The notes: a model not told the origin generated them from the sequence alone. 64,000 nucleotides of DNA from Myxococcales bacterium (GCA_016720545.1 JADKKK010000023.1:1-64000); one strand, 5' to 3'; shown: positions 30,029 through 38,544, numbered from the stretch's first letter. A program made the numbers and translations.

Positions 30029-30631
30029 ATGAGGTCGAAGCTCGCTCGATGGTTCGTCACGGCCGCCGCGCTCGCGCCCCTCGCCTGCGCGGCCGCCTGC
30101 TCGGACGACCCCGTGCCCGCGGCGCCTGACGCGGCCGCACCTCCGACTTGCCTCGCCACGCTGCAGCTCGCGAACGGCGCGGCGTGCACCGGCTCCGTCG
30201 TGTGCGACTACCCCGTCGAGTGCACCAACGGCTTCTTCGAGCAGGCGCGCTGCGCGTGCAACGGGCAGGCCTTCGCGTGTGCCTTCCAGGGCGCGGCCCT
30301 GCCGAAGGGCACCGCGCCGGCGTGCCAGAACACCACCGAGCCGCCGCCCGGCGCTTGCCCGGGCTCGCTGGCCGCCACCGAGGGGAAGCCCTGCACGTCC
30401 ACCGGCCGCCTCTGCTACTTCGCGGGCCCGAAGTGTGTCGACGGAGCGCAGACCACCGACACCTGCGAGTGCGTGGGCGGCGCAGAGGTCGACAAGCTCA
30501 TTTACAAGTGCCAGCGAAAGACCTGCCCCACCTCGTCCGACGACGCGGCCGCCCCTTTGGAGGCCTCGCCTGACGCCTCGTCCGACGCCACCTCCGACGG
30601 TGGGCGCGACGCCCCGAGCGAGGGCGGTTGA
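30029..30631 (+). CDS. cysteine-rich lipoprotein, unknown function
   Basis: A lipoprotein: LARWFVTAAALAPLACAAAC gives a signal and lipobox-like end. The mature part has about a dozen cysteines in two similar halves (CLATLQLANGAACTGSVVCDY and PGACPGSLAATEGKPCTSTG), each followed by a CECVGG- or CACNGQ-like knot, ending with an acidic Asp/Ser/Ala tail. AAGGAG at about 30017 precedes ATG 30029. The stop overlaps the TTG start of the UbiB-like gene (TTGA), so the two are translationally coupled. Similar two-domain Cys proteins occur in myxobacterial genomes without known function. Confidence 0.75.
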   Translation: MRSKLARWFVTAAALAPLACAAACSDDPVPAAPDAAAPPTCLATLQLANGAACTGSVVCDYPVECTNGFFEQARCACNGQAFACAFQGAALPKGTAPACQNTTEPPPGACPGSLAATEGKPCTSTGRLCYFAGPKCVDGAQTTDTCECVGGAEVDKLIYKCQRKTCPTSSDDAAAPLEASPDASSDATSDGGRDAPSEGG

Positions 30632-32334
30632 TCTCCGTCGTCTCCGCGGTCCGTGATCTGGGGCGCCTCCGTGAGATCTCCACGGTGCTCGCCCGGCACG
30701 GCTTCGGCGAAATCGTGGCACGCGCAGGCTTCGGGCGCGCGCGGAAGCCGAAGGCGCCGGGCGAGTCGCTCGAGCCGCCCAGCGACCTCGACATCGAGGC
30801 CGACGCCCTCGCGCAGGGCGAGCTCGAGAAGAAGCGCGCGGCCACGGCCGAGCGCATCCGCCTGTGCCTCCAAGATCTCGGCCCGTGCTTCATCAAGCTC
30901 GGCCAAATCGCGTCGACGCGCACCGACGTCATCCCCGCCGACATCATCGGGGAGCTGAAGAAGCTCCAAGACGAGGTGCCGCCCATCCCGTTCGAGGAGA
31001 TCAAGGCCTCGATCGAGGGCTCGCTCGGCGCGCCCATCCACAAGGTCTACAAGCGGTTCGACGAGCAGCCCCTCGCGACGGCGTCGATAGGCCAGGTGCA
31101 CCGCGCCCTCCTCGAGACGCCCGACGGCGACGTCGAGGTCGTCGTGAAGGTGCAGCGGCCGAAGGTGCAGCAGCTCGTCACGCGCGACGTGGAGCTGCTC
31201 CACATCATGGCGGCGGCCGTCGAGAGCACCATCCCCGAGTCGAAGATCTACTCGCCGGTCGGGCTCGTGGCGCAGTTCGACAGATCCATCACGAGCGAGC
31301 TCAACTTCCTCGTCGAGGCCGAGAACACCGAGCGGCTCGCCGCCAACTTCGCAGGCGATCCGTTCGTGCGCTTCCCGAAGGTGTACCGACAGGCCACCTC
31401 GCGAACCATCCTCACGATGGAGTTCTTCGACGGCAAGAAGCTGAACCACGCGCTCCGCGACGGCTACGACGGCAAGCTCATCGCGAAGCGCTCGGTCGGC
31501 GTCATCATCCGCATGGCGTTCGAGCACGGCTTCTTCCACGCCGATCCCCACCCCGGGAACATCATCATCCTCGGCCCACGCGAGGAGCCGGTGCTCGGCC
31601 TCATCGACTGCGGGATGGTGGGGCGGCTCTCGCCCGATCTCCGGGACCGCACGATCGATCTCCTCATGGCGGCCGCGCGGAACGACCCCTACGGCGTCGC
31701 CGACGCGCTCTATGCGATAGGCCGCCCCACTCGCAAGGTGGACATGCGGGAGTTCCGCAGCGAAGTGGCGCTCCTCGCCGAGAAGTACCTCGGCAAGCCG
31801 CTGAAGGACATCGACCTCGGCGCGATGCTCCGCGACCTCATCGGCGGCGCCTTGAAATACGGCGTGGAGATCCCGCCCGACTTCATGATGTTGGGCAAAG
31901 CGATGATGACCCTCGACGGCATCGGCAAGGAGCTCGATCCCGATCTCGACATTCTGGGAGAGGCGACCCCGTTCTTCACCGAGCTCTTGATGAAGCGGTA
32001 TTCGCCGCAGCGGATCGGCAACGAGCTCATGCGCGGCGTCGAGCAGCTCTCGCGGGCGGGCTACGACATGCCCATTCAGCTCCGCGAGGTGCTCGACGAT
32101 CTGCGGCTCGGGCGGCTCGCGGTGCGCACGCCGGACGAGGGGCTCGCGCTCGCCACCGATCGGCTGGGGCGCCGCGTGTTCTCCGGCCTCGCGGTGGGCG
32201 CGCTCACCTTCGGCGGCGCCACGCTGCTCCGCGCCGACGACAAGCTGGTCGGGGCGCTCTTTCTGGTCGTCGCGGCCGTCGTGTGGATAGGCCACGCGCT
32301 CCTCGACTGGCGGCGCGGCACGAAGAAGGAATAG
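30628..32334 (+). CDS. UbiB/ABC1/AarF-family atypical kinase
   Basis: 568 residues. The ABC1 domain contains the nucleotide-binding signatures RLCLQDLGPCFIKLGQIAST (KxGQ-type motif), a glycine-poor ALATASIGQVHRA loop, VVVKVQRP with the ATP-binding Lys, the EAENTERL-like ExD motif, HADPHPGNII and LIDCGMVG (DFG-like). Two hydrophobic segments near the C-terminus (FSGLAVGALTFGGATLL and VGALFLVVAAVVWIGHALL) form a membrane hairpin, as in UbiB. The family supports ubiquinone or isoprenoid-lipid handling. Start TTG 30628 overlaps the preceding stop. Confidence 0.92.
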   Translation: MISVVSAVRDLGRLREISTVLARHGFGEIVARAGFGRARKPKAPGESLEPPSDLDIEADALAQGELEKKRAATAERIRLCLQDLGPCFIKLGQIASTRTDVIPADIIGELKKLQDEVPPIPFEEIKASIEGSLGAPIHKVYKRFDEQPLATASIGQVHRALLETPDGDVEVVVKVQRPKVQQLVTRDVELLHIMAAAVESTIPESKIYSPVGLVAQFDRSITSELNFLVEAENTERLAANFAGDPFVRFPKVYRQATSRTILTMEFFDGKKLNHALRDGYDGKLIAKRSVGVIIRMAFEHGFFHADPHPGNIIILGPREEPVLGLIDCGMVGRLSPDLRDRTIDLLMAAARNDPYGVADALYAIGRPTRKVDMREFRSEVALLAEKYLGKPLKDIDLGAMLRDLIGGALKYGVEIPPDFMMLGKAMMTLDGIGKELDPDLDILGEATPFFTELLMKRYSPQRIGNELMRGVEQLSRAGYDMPIQLREVLDDLRLGRLAVRTPDEGLALATDRLGRRVFSGLAVGALTFGGATLLRADDKLVGALFLVVAAVVWIGHALLDWRRGTKKE

Positions 32335-32357
32335 CAGCCCGCTACGCCGCGGGAGCG

Positions 32358-33896
32358 CTACTCGACGGGCGAGGCGAGCGAGGGGAACGCGTCCCACGGA
32401 TCGCTCTGCCGCAGGAGCGCGTTGTACTCGCAGAACGAGCGCGCCTCGCCCTTCGTGTCGAGCAGGTGGTGGCAGCAGTTGTCGACGCGGTCTTGGTCGT
32501 ACGAGTGCCGATCCATGAACGGCTTGATGGCCACGGTGAACATGTCTTGTGAGCGCACGAGGCCTTTGGCGAGCTTCGTGACCGCGCCGCGCACGCCGCC
32601 GCCTTCGTCGACCGCGCCGCGCAGCTCGTCGGTCGAGAGGAGGGTCTTGTAGGCGACGCTGTCGATCACCTTCGGGAGGTCGACGTACTTCACCACGTTG
32701 TGGACGAGGCCAGCGCGACGCAGGAACAGGGTGATCCAGCCGCAGTTGGGGTGGCTGCAGGGAATGGGCACGAAGTCTCTCTCTTGCACCCGCGCGCGCT
32801 GGGTCTGGCGCACCACCGCCTTCACCACGTCGCTCAAGGTGAGCCGCTCGGTCGGGTCGGGCGCGAGCTCGTAGCGCCCCGAGTACGTGGCCGGCTGGAG
32901 GGCGACGACCTTCACGTGGTCGTGCCGCATGGCGAAGTCGATGAGCTCGCCGACCTCGTCGTCGTTCACGCGACGCGCGAGGGTCATGGTGAGCTGCATG
33001 AACACGCCGAGCTCGCCGAGCTTGTCGACCACCTCGCGGCGCGCGCGCGCGGGCGAGGCGTCGCGGAGCGCCGCGTCCGTGCGGTCGCTCGTGCCGTCGA
33101 ACTGGAGCAGCACCATGAGCTTCGCCTTGTAGCGGGCGAGGCGCTCGGGTACGCCCGGGCGGTTCACGAGGAGGCCGTTGGTCGGAAGATAAACCTTCTT
33201 TATCTTCGGGTGTTCACACGCAAACGCGAGCAGCTCCCAGATCTCGGGGTGGAGCAGGCCCTCGCCGCCCGTGAGCTGCACCGAGTCGAGCCCGCCCTTC
33301 TTGACGATGAGCGCCTCGAGGTAGGCCTTGAACGCGGCGAGCGGGAGCTTCTTGTCGCCTTTGGCGTCGCTGTAGCAGACGGGGCAGGCGAGATTGCAGG
33401 CGTCGGTCACCTCCACGAGGACCGTGCAGCTCTTGTTCGCGGTCTGGTCGGTGCCGTCGCACGCCCCACCCTCGCAGCAGCCCTCGCCCACGCCGAGGAA
33501 GGCGGGGATGTCGAACACGCGATCGTGCGCGAAGACCACGCCCGAGCGATCTTTGTTGGAGAGGAAGTAGTAGCGGGCGTCGTTCTCGAGGACCGCGTCG
33601 CGCATTCCGTGTACACTGCACTCTTTCCGGATGAGCGCGCGGCCGCCCTTCACGTAGACGAGCGCAGGGGCGTACGTGAGGCAGTCGGGACAGAGGCTGA
33701 CCGTGGTCTTCAGCGCGCGCGCGGGCCGGACGACCCCGAAGCGCTCGAGGGCCGCGGTCTCGGTCATCTCCCCTCTCCCGCGCGCCGCGTCTCGCGCGAG
33801 GTCGAGGGCCGAGCGCGGGGGTGGGGGCGCGGCCGCAGGCGCGAGCCCGAGGCGACGTTTGGGCTTGGGGGGCGTAGCGGGATCAGAGGGCTTCAT
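32358..33896 (-). CDS. radical SAM enzyme of the COG1964 / tetraether-synthase-like type
   Basis: 512 residues. The radical SAM cluster is CNLACPVC (C167, C171, C174) with GGE at 210-212. Extra cysteines are grouped as in COG1964 proteins, to which archaeal Tes (MJ0619 type, joining lipid tails into tetraethers) belongs: C69/C72/C93 (LCPDC and ECSVHG, a rubredoxin-like set), C140/C141/C146/C157, C380/C385 (PCSHPNCG) and C474/C475/C489. This suggests one radical SAM cluster plus one or two auxiliary clusters. The N-terminal 45 residues are a poorly conserved extension. It overlaps by 14 bases the ferritin-like gene upstream in the same operon. A role in lipid-chain C-C bond formation is an inference; the chemistry is not visible. 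Confidence 0.85.
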   Translation of the reverse strand: MKPSDPATPPKPKRRLGLAPAAAPPPPRSALDLARDAARGRGEMTETAALERFGVVRPARALKTTVSLCPDCLTYAPALVYVKGGRALIRKECSVHGMRDAVLENDARYYFLSNKDRSGVVFAHDRVFDIPAFLGVGEGCCEGGACDGTDQTANKSCTVLVEVTDACNLACPVCYSDAKGDKKLPLAAFKAYLEALIVKKGGLDSVQLTGGEGLLHPEIWELLAFACEHPKIKKVYLPTNGLLVNRPGVPERLARYKAKLMVLLQFDGTSDRTDAALRDASPARARREVVDKLGELGVFMQLTMTLARRVNDDEVGELIDFAMRHDHVKVVALQPATYSGRYELAPDPTERLTLSDVVKAVVRQTQRARVQERDFVPIPCSHPNCGWITLFLRRAGLVHNVVKYVDLPKVIDSVAYKTLLSTDELRGAVDEGGGVRGAVTKLAKGLVRSQDMFTVAIKPFMDRHSYDQDRVDNCCHHLLDTKGEARSFCEYNALLRQSDPWDAFPSLASPVE

Positions 33897-34599
33897 GGGC
33901 GAGCTCCATCATCGAGCGGGCGGCCAGGAACAGTGCCCGGTTGGGCAGGCTTGGGCGGCTCCCGAAGCGGTCGAGGAAGTGGCGCACCTGCCTCGCGGAG
34001 AACGCCAGGTTCGCGCGCGCTTCACCCTCGCGGTGCAGCGCGAGCACGGCCTCCGCGCGGGCGCGCGGGAGGAGGTGTCGGACGCCCTCCAGCGTGTAGG
34101 ACACATGCTTCAGCTCGTCGGCGTACACCGAGGCCACGACCTTCGCGACGTGCGAGCGGCGCGCGCGAGTCGACGCCTCGAGGTGCAGCTCGAGCGAGCG
34201 CGCGACGCGCGACTCCAGGAAGTGCGCGTGCGCCAGGAAGTGGGCGACCCGCTCGGCGCGCCCGTCGGGCGAGTCGAGTCGCCCGGTGGCGAGGTCGACG
34301 GGCGTCTCGCTGCGAATCACGCAGTTGAAGACGTCGGCGCCGGTGAAGGTCTCTGTCTCCTGGCCGAGCTTGGCGATCGCGTGGTCGTAGAGGGCGACGT
34401 GGCGGGCCTCGTCGGCGCGGTGGGCGCGCAGGCGCTCGCGGAGCTCGGGGTCGTCGGCGGCCGCCGTGGGGAAGTAGTCGTCGACGGTCTGCGGGTGGAA
34501 CTCGCCGGCGCGATAGAGGCTGAGCACCCACGCGTGGGTGTCGGGGTGCGAGGCCAGCTCGTCGTGCCACACCTGCTTTAGCGACGAAAAGAGCGCCAT
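33883..34599 (-). CDS. ferritin-like di-iron protein
   Basis: 238 residues, all-helical. Two EX2H motifs bracket the bundle: E64 and H67 in HRADEARHVALYDH, and E162 and H165 in YADELKHVSYTL, with further acidic candidates (LES near 129). This is the four-helix di-iron pattern of ferritin-like oxidases or oxygenases. No signal peptide is seen. Start ATG 34599 lies 14 bases from the end of the upstream small gene. It shares an operon with the radical SAM enzyme (14-base overlap) and with the lipid-type membrane proteins upstream. It might desaturate, hydroxylate or protect a lipid substrate; this is inference. Confidence 0.8.
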   Translation of the reverse strand: MALFSSLKQVWHDELASHPDTHAWVLSLYRAGEFHPQTVDDYFPTAAADDPELRERLRAHRADEARHVALYDHAIAKLGQETETFTGADVFNCVIRSETPVDLATGRLDSPDGRAERVAHFLAHAHFLESRVARSLELHLEASTRARRSHVAKVVASVYADELKHVSYTLEGVRHLLPRARAEAVLALHREGEARANLAFSARQVRHFLDRFGSRPSLPNRALFLAARSMMELAHEAL

Positions 34600-34613
34600 C
34601 CAATGGATCCGGG

Positions 34614-34787
34614 CTAGTGCTTCGAGCACATGAAGAGCACGAGGCCGAAGACGACGAGGGCGCCGAGGACGACGACGGCGAGGACGATGCCCAGCACGAT
34701 GAGCACGATGACGAACGCGCTCATGCCAGCGCTCCGCATGGGCGGAGGCGGAGGCGGAGGCGGAGGCGGGATGTCCTGGTGGGTCAT
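34614..34787 (-). CDS. small proline-rich single-pass membrane peptide (57 residues)
   Basis: Begins MTHQDIPPPPP with a ten-proline run coded by a 6-bp tandem repeat, followed by a hydrophobic helix MSAFVIVLIVLGIVLAVVVL and a short tail ending MCSKH. The start overlaps by four bases (ATGA) the stop of the Lgt-like gene, so it is translationally coupled. It is too small for a known family. The position in the operon suggests a scaffold or anchor for the enzymes. Confidence 0.75.
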   Translation of the reverse strand: MTHQDIPPPPPPPPPPMRSAGMSAFVIVLIVLGIVLAVVVLGALVVFGLVLFMCSKH

Positions 34788-35512
34788 GGGCGGCGCGCCA
34801 CGTGAGAGTACCAGGTGAACGAGGCGACGCCGCAAGCGATGAGCGCGAGGGCGAAGACTTGATACGCCGAGTACGCCGAGTGGCCGCCGTCGAGGCGCCG
34901 CGTGTCGCGGAGGGCCTCGAGGACGAGCCGAAATGCGCCGTAGGCGGTGATGTAGAGCGCGAACAGGCGGCCGCGGAGCACCCCACGCCGGTAGAGGCCG
35001 ACGAGCGCGGCGAGGGCGACCCCTTGAAAGCCGAGCTCCCACAGCTGGGCGGGGAAGCGGGCGATCCCGTCGGAGTAGGTCAGGGTGAAGCCCGCGTCGC
35101 GCGGCAGGCCCCGGCAGCATCCCGCGAAAACGCACCCCGCGCGCCCGATCGCCACCGAGAGCGGGAGCTTCGCGGCGAAGGCGTCGTTCGGCAGCTCGGT
35201 GTACCGCAGCGCGAGCTTTCCCACCTCCGCGAACACGAGGCCGCCGAGCAGGCCGCCGGTGATCGAGCGGCCGGAGAAGACCACATCGCTCAGCGACACG
35301 TGCGCGTGCGGCCAGTCGAGATCGCCCACGAGGAACGACACCTTGGCTCCGACGATGGCGCCCACCAGCGTGACCACCTGGAGCACGGCGTACTTCAGCC
35401 GGCTCTCGGGCGGGATGGCGCGCTTCGCGGAGGGCGTCGCGACCGCGACCGCGAGGCCGAGGAGTACGCATGCAGTATACACCCACTGGAGGCGACGCTC
35501 GTCGATGTGCAC
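34784..35512 (-). CDS. prolipoprotein diacylglyceryl transferase (Lgt)-family membrane protein
   Basis: About 242 residues with about seven membrane segments. LSVAIGRAGCVFAGCCRG corresponds to the Lgt signature region (GRxGNFxN type, in the cysteine-containing variant seen in divergent members), and SGRSITGGLLGGLVFAEVGK matches the first Lgt block (SGRSSxGGLLG type). Classical Lgt moves a diacylglyceryl group from phosphatidylglycerol onto the prolipoprotein cysteine. This copy is shorter and divergent and sits with lipid-modifying enzymes, so it may handle glycerophospholipid in another way. Start GTG 35512 (VHIDERRLQWVYT) is the first plausible codon; no ATG in frame precedes it. Confidence 0.75.
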   Translation of the reverse strand: MHIDERRLQWVYTACVLLGLAVAVATPSAKRAIPPESRLKYAVLQVVTLVGAIVGAKVSFLVGDLDWPHAHVSLSDVVFSGRSITGGLLGGLVFAEVGKLALRYTELPNDAFAAKLPLSVAIGRAGCVFAGCCRGLPRDAGFTLTYSDGIARFPAQLWELGFQGVALAALVGLYRRGVLRGRLFALYITAYGAFRLVLEALRDTRRLDGGHSAYSAYQVFALALIACGVASFTWYSHVARRP

Positions 35513-35579
35513 CGGCTGGCCATAGCAAATGGGCGCGGCCGCCGCGACGCGCCTGACACGACGGACGCGAGCGCGCCCC

Positions 35580-36410
35580 TCACGACGTCGACGAGCCCGC
35601 GCCCCGGGCGGCCTGCAGCGCGCGCCGGAGGGGGTACACGAGCTGTCCTCCGAGCCCCTCGGGCACGTCGCCCTCCGGCACCCCGAACACGGTCGGCGGC
35701 GTCGCGGGGAGCGCGAAGGTGCCGAACACGACGTCGAACACCGAGAGCACCCCGCCGAAGTTCGCGGGCGGCTCGTCCCGCGCGTGATGGCGGCGGTGAA
35801 AGCGCGGCGACGCGAGGACGTACCCGAGCGGCCCGAACGACCACGGCACCGCGGCGTGGAGCAAGAGCGTGTGGAGCAGGATGAGCGGCCCGAGCACCTC
35901 GAACACCTCGAAGGAGAAGCCGAGCAGCACGACGGGGAGCTGCGAGAGCAGCGTGTCGAGGATCTCGTCGAGCGGGTGGAGGCGCGCCGCCGAGAGCGCG
36001 CGGAGCTCGGAGGGCGCGTGGTGGATCGCGTGTAGAGTCCACAGACCGCGCGTGTGGCGCAGCCGGTGGCTGCCATAGGCGAAGAGCTCGAGCACCACGA
36101 GCGCCAGCGGCGCCTGCGCGAAGAGCGGCAGGCGCGCGAAGGGCATGGCCGCCTGGATGCGGTCGAACAGCGCGTAGGGCTCGCGCTCGAGGCCCCACGC
36201 GAAGACGATCACGGCGAGCACGCCGAACACGAGGAGGCGCGCGAGCACCCCCGTGAAGAGCGGCGTGAGGAGCCAGTAGACGAGGTCGAGCCGCACCTCG
36301 CGCGCGGGGCGCGGCGGGGCCTGCGCGCGGCGCTCGAGCAGGCCAAAGACCGGCCCCAGCACAGCGAGGCCGCCGTAGATCATGAGGTACTCGGCCGCCG
36401 GCCCGGGCAT
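35580..36410 (-). CDS. fatty-acid hydroxylase / sterol-desaturase superfamily membrane protein
   Basis: 276 residues with four or more membrane segments. The eight-histidine pattern is complete: GSHRLRHTRG, LHAIHHAPSE and FHRRHHARDEPP, with a further His in LSAARLHPLDE. Metal binding at a di-iron site of this family hydroxylates or desaturates acyl chains, sterols or alkyl-glycerols; the alkylglycerol monooxygenase branch also belongs here. It is the first gene of the five-gene operon ending with the radical SAM protein. Start 36410 gives MPGPAAEYLMIYGG with an uncleaved first segment. Confidence 0.88.
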   Translation of the reverse strand: MPGPAAEYLMIYGGLAVLGPVFGLLERRAQAPPRPAREVRLDLVYWLLTPLFTGVLARLLVFGVLAVIVFAWGLEREPYALFDRIQAAMPFARLPLFAQAPLALVVLELFAYGSHRLRHTRGLWTLHAIHHAPSELRALSAARLHPLDEILDTLLSQLPVVLLGFSFEVFEVLGPLILLHTLLLHAAVPWSFGPLGYVLASPRFHRRHHARDEPPANFGGVLSVFDVVFGTFALPATPPTVFGVPEGDVPEGLGGQLVYPLRRALQAARGAGSSTS

Positions 36411-36476
36411 CGCTTCATGATGCCCGAATTTTCGGAGCCGAGTGTAAGGCCGCGGGGCGCGCGCCGTTCAGGAGCC

Positions 36477-37406
36477 ATGCACTCCGCACCCCTCCTTCCC
36501 GCCTGCCGGCGCTTGCTCGCGTCGGCCGCCGCCCTCCTCCTCCTCACGAGCACCGCCGCCTGCGGCGCCCAGTCGAAGGCCCCCGCCGCGTACGCGCCGG
36601 CCATGCCGCACGGCGGGGCCCCTGCGGCCGCCGCGGGCGAGTCGGCCTCCGCGTCCGTCGAGACGAGCGCGCGGAGCGCGTCACCGTCGCCCGCGCCCTC
36701 GCCCGCGAGCCCGAGCGCCGGCACCACGCACGGCGGGAGCCCGGGCCGCGCCGCCGCCACGCCGCCCGCCGGGCCCGCCGCGCAGGCCAACGCGAAGGCC
36801 GCGAGCGAGGCGCGCGCCCCGCTCGTGGTCTACACCGGCGCGCTCTCGATGCTCACGGATCCCGACAAGATCCCGGAGACCATCGACAAGGTGATCGACG
36901 TCGCGGAGTCCCACGGCGGGAGCCTCATGGGGCGGCGCGACGACGGCGTCGAGATACGTGTACCTTCCCTTCACTTCCGGTCGGCCCTGAAGGAGCTCGA
37001 GGGGGTGGCGAGCGTCACCGCGCGCTCCGTGAGCGCCGAGGACGTCACCGAGCAGGTGCACGACCTCGAGGTGCGCCTCTCGAACCTGAAGGCGACGCAG
37101 CGGAGGCTCCAAGAGTTTCTCGCGCGGGCGGCGAACGTCAACGACGCCCTCACGGTCGAGCGCGAGCTCGAGCGGGTCGCGCGGGAGATCGACACCATCG
37201 AAGGCAAGGTCACCTTCTTGAAGACGCGGGCCTCCTTCTCGCGCATCACCGTGGCCCTGCGAGAGCGGCCGAAGCCCTCCCCCATCGTGAAGGAGCCTCC
37301 GCCGCCCCCGCCGCCGCCACCCCCGAAGGCCGCGACCCCCAACCTCCCCGTTCCGTGGCTCCAGGGCCTCGGCGTCGACCCCCTGCTCGCCCTCACCAAG
37401 AACTGA
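36477..37406 (+). CDS. DUF4349-family lipoprotein
   Basis: The signal and lipobox end LLLLTSTAACG. A 100-residue Ala/Pro/Ser linker leads to the conserved domain: PLVVYTGALSMLTDPDKIPE, SHGGSLMGRRDDGVEIRVPS, then a coiled coil VHDLEVRLSNLKATQRRLQE and RVAREIDTIEGKVTFLKTRA. This is the DUF4349 arrangement. A polyproline stretch and a short tail close it; there is no C-terminal membrane helix, unlike many members. AGGAG at 36470-36474 precedes ATG 36477 by two bases. It is followed 13 bases later by another lipoprotein gene. Cell-envelope localisation; function unknown. Confidence 0.82.
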   Translation: MHSAPLLPACRRLLASAAALLLLTSTAACGAQSKAPAAYAPAMPHGGAPAAAAGESASASVETSARSASPSPAPSPASPSAGTTHGGSPGRAAATPPAGPAAQANAKAASEARAPLVVYTGALSMLTDPDKIPETIDKVIDVAESHGGSLMGRRDDGVEIRVPSLHFRSALKELEGVASVTARSVSAEDVTEQVHDLEVRLSNLKATQRRLQEFLARAANVNDALTVERELERVAREIDTIEGKVTFLKTRASFSRITVALRERPKPSPIVKEPPPPPPPPPPKAATPNLPVPWLQGLGVDPLLALTKN

Positions 37407-37419
37407 TCCGGAGCCCCCT

Positions 37420-37956
37420 ATGAACGCCGTCGCCCGCCTCGCTCGCCGCTTCTTCGGCCCCGCCACCCTTCTCCCCGCGGCCCTCCGCGCCGTCGTGCTC
37501 AGCGCGACGTTCAGCGCCACCCTCGCCTGCCTCGCTTGCGTGAGCGGCTGCTCCACGAGCGCGCGGCTCGACACCCCGAGCGGCTTCGCCACCCTCGGCG
37601 ACGACAAGACCTTCGCCTACCGCGCCACGAGCGCGCGCGGCGTGGTGCTCGCCGCGCGCGCCGAGAAGAACGAGCTGCGGGCCAACACGGAGTTCTGGGC
37701 CGAGAGCATCGACCTGCGGCTCTCGGGCGCGGGCTACGTGAAGCGCTCCGAGCAGGCCGTGAAATCGCGAGGAGGCCTCGAGGGCAAGCAGCTCCGCTAC
37801 ACCCTCACGCGCAACGCTCGCGAGCACCGGTACTGGGTCACCGTGTTCGTAAAGGGCGACCACGTGGTGCTGGTGGAGGCCGCCGGCGACACCGCGCACT
37901 TCGCGCCCGCCGAGGCGACCGTCGAGCGGGCGATCGCGTCCGTGCGGGTCGACTGA
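37420..37956 (+). CDS. hypothetical lipoprotein
   Basis: 178 residues. A long basic and hydrophobic signal ends in the lipobox LACVSGC, after which the mature domain has an alpha/beta look: FATLGDDKTFAYRATSARGV, LSGAGYVKRSEQAVKS, RNAREHRYWVTVFVKGDHVV, VEAAGDTAHFAPAEATVERA. The pattern resembles proteins that bind a partner through a single compact fold, but I recognise no family. It is co-transcribed with the DUF4349 gene (gap 13 bases). Confidence 0.75.
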   Translation: MNAVARLARRFFGPATLLPAALRAVVLSATFSATLACLACVSGCSTSARLDTPSGFATLGDDKTFAYRATSARGVVLAARAEKNELRANTEFWAESIDLRLSGAGYVKRSEQAVKSRGGLEGKQLRYTLTRNAREHRYWVTVFVKGDHVVLVEAAGDTAHFAPAEATVERAIASVRVD

Positions 37957-37997
37957 GCCGAGCGAGCGTCCGAGAGGCGCGAAAAGAAAAGCGCGAA

Positions 37998-38024
37998 GGC
38001 GCTCGATCCGGTCGGATCGGCGCC
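37998..38024. terminator. bidirectional terminator-like hairpin between convergent genes
   Basis: GGCGC-T-CGATCC, loop GGTC, GGATCG-GCGCC: an 11-bp stem with one bulged base. It lies between the plus-strand lipoprotein gene and the minus-strand atpE. There is no long T-tract. Confidence 0.6.
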
Positions 38025-38081
38025 TCGCGTGCGTCTCGGGGAGTGTTCGCGGGGCTTAGCTTGCTAGCCCCCGCGAAGCGC

Positions 38082-38426
38082 TCACTTGGAGGCGGTGCCG
38101 TTGAGGAAGAACGCGATGACGAAGCTGAGGAGCACGAGCGACTCGATGAGCGCCAGCGCGAGGATCATCGGGGTCTGGATGCGGGCGGCGGCGCCCGGGT
38201 TGCGCGAGATGCCCTCGAGCGCGGCGGCGGCCGCGCGGCCCTGACCGACGGCGCCACCGAGCACTCCGAGACCGATGGCGAAGCCCGCGCCGGCCGCCGC
38301 GTACATCTTCACGTCGTTGGCGTTCGCGCCGGCGTGAGCGCCTTCCTGCGCGAAGGCAGCGAGCGGGACGAGGAGGGTTGCGGTGGCGCTCAGCGCCATG
38401 AGACCGAGCTTGCGGGAGGTCGACAT
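38082..38426 (-). CDS. atpE: ATP synthase F0 subunit c
   Basis: 114 residues including a signal-peptide-like extension (LMALSATATLLVPLAAFAQE). Helix 1 carries the glycine motif and VGQGRAAAAALEGISRNP; helix 2 carries the ion-binding Glu in ILALALIESLVLLSFVIAFF. The Gln in GQG and the Glu-Ser pair recall Na+-binding c-subunits, but the position three after Glu that supplies Thr or Tyr there is Leu, so ion specificity is undecided. The ring lies in the inner membrane. It is the last of four F0-related genes read from 40380 down. Confidence 0.95.
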   Translation of the reverse strand: MSTSRKLGLMALSATATLLVPLAAFAQEGAHAGANANDVKMYAAAGAGFAIGLGVLGGAVGQGRAAAAALEGISRNPGAAARIQTPMILALALIESLVLLSFVIAFFLNGTASK

Positions 38427-38544
38427 TGGAGAGGCTCCTTCAGAATCCGAATTACGGTAGGTACGTAGGGGGTTGGGAGCGCGCCGGGGGGACGACGTTC
38501 GCGACCGAGCGCGCTCTTTAGTCTCTTTGTTTCGAGCTGACTAC

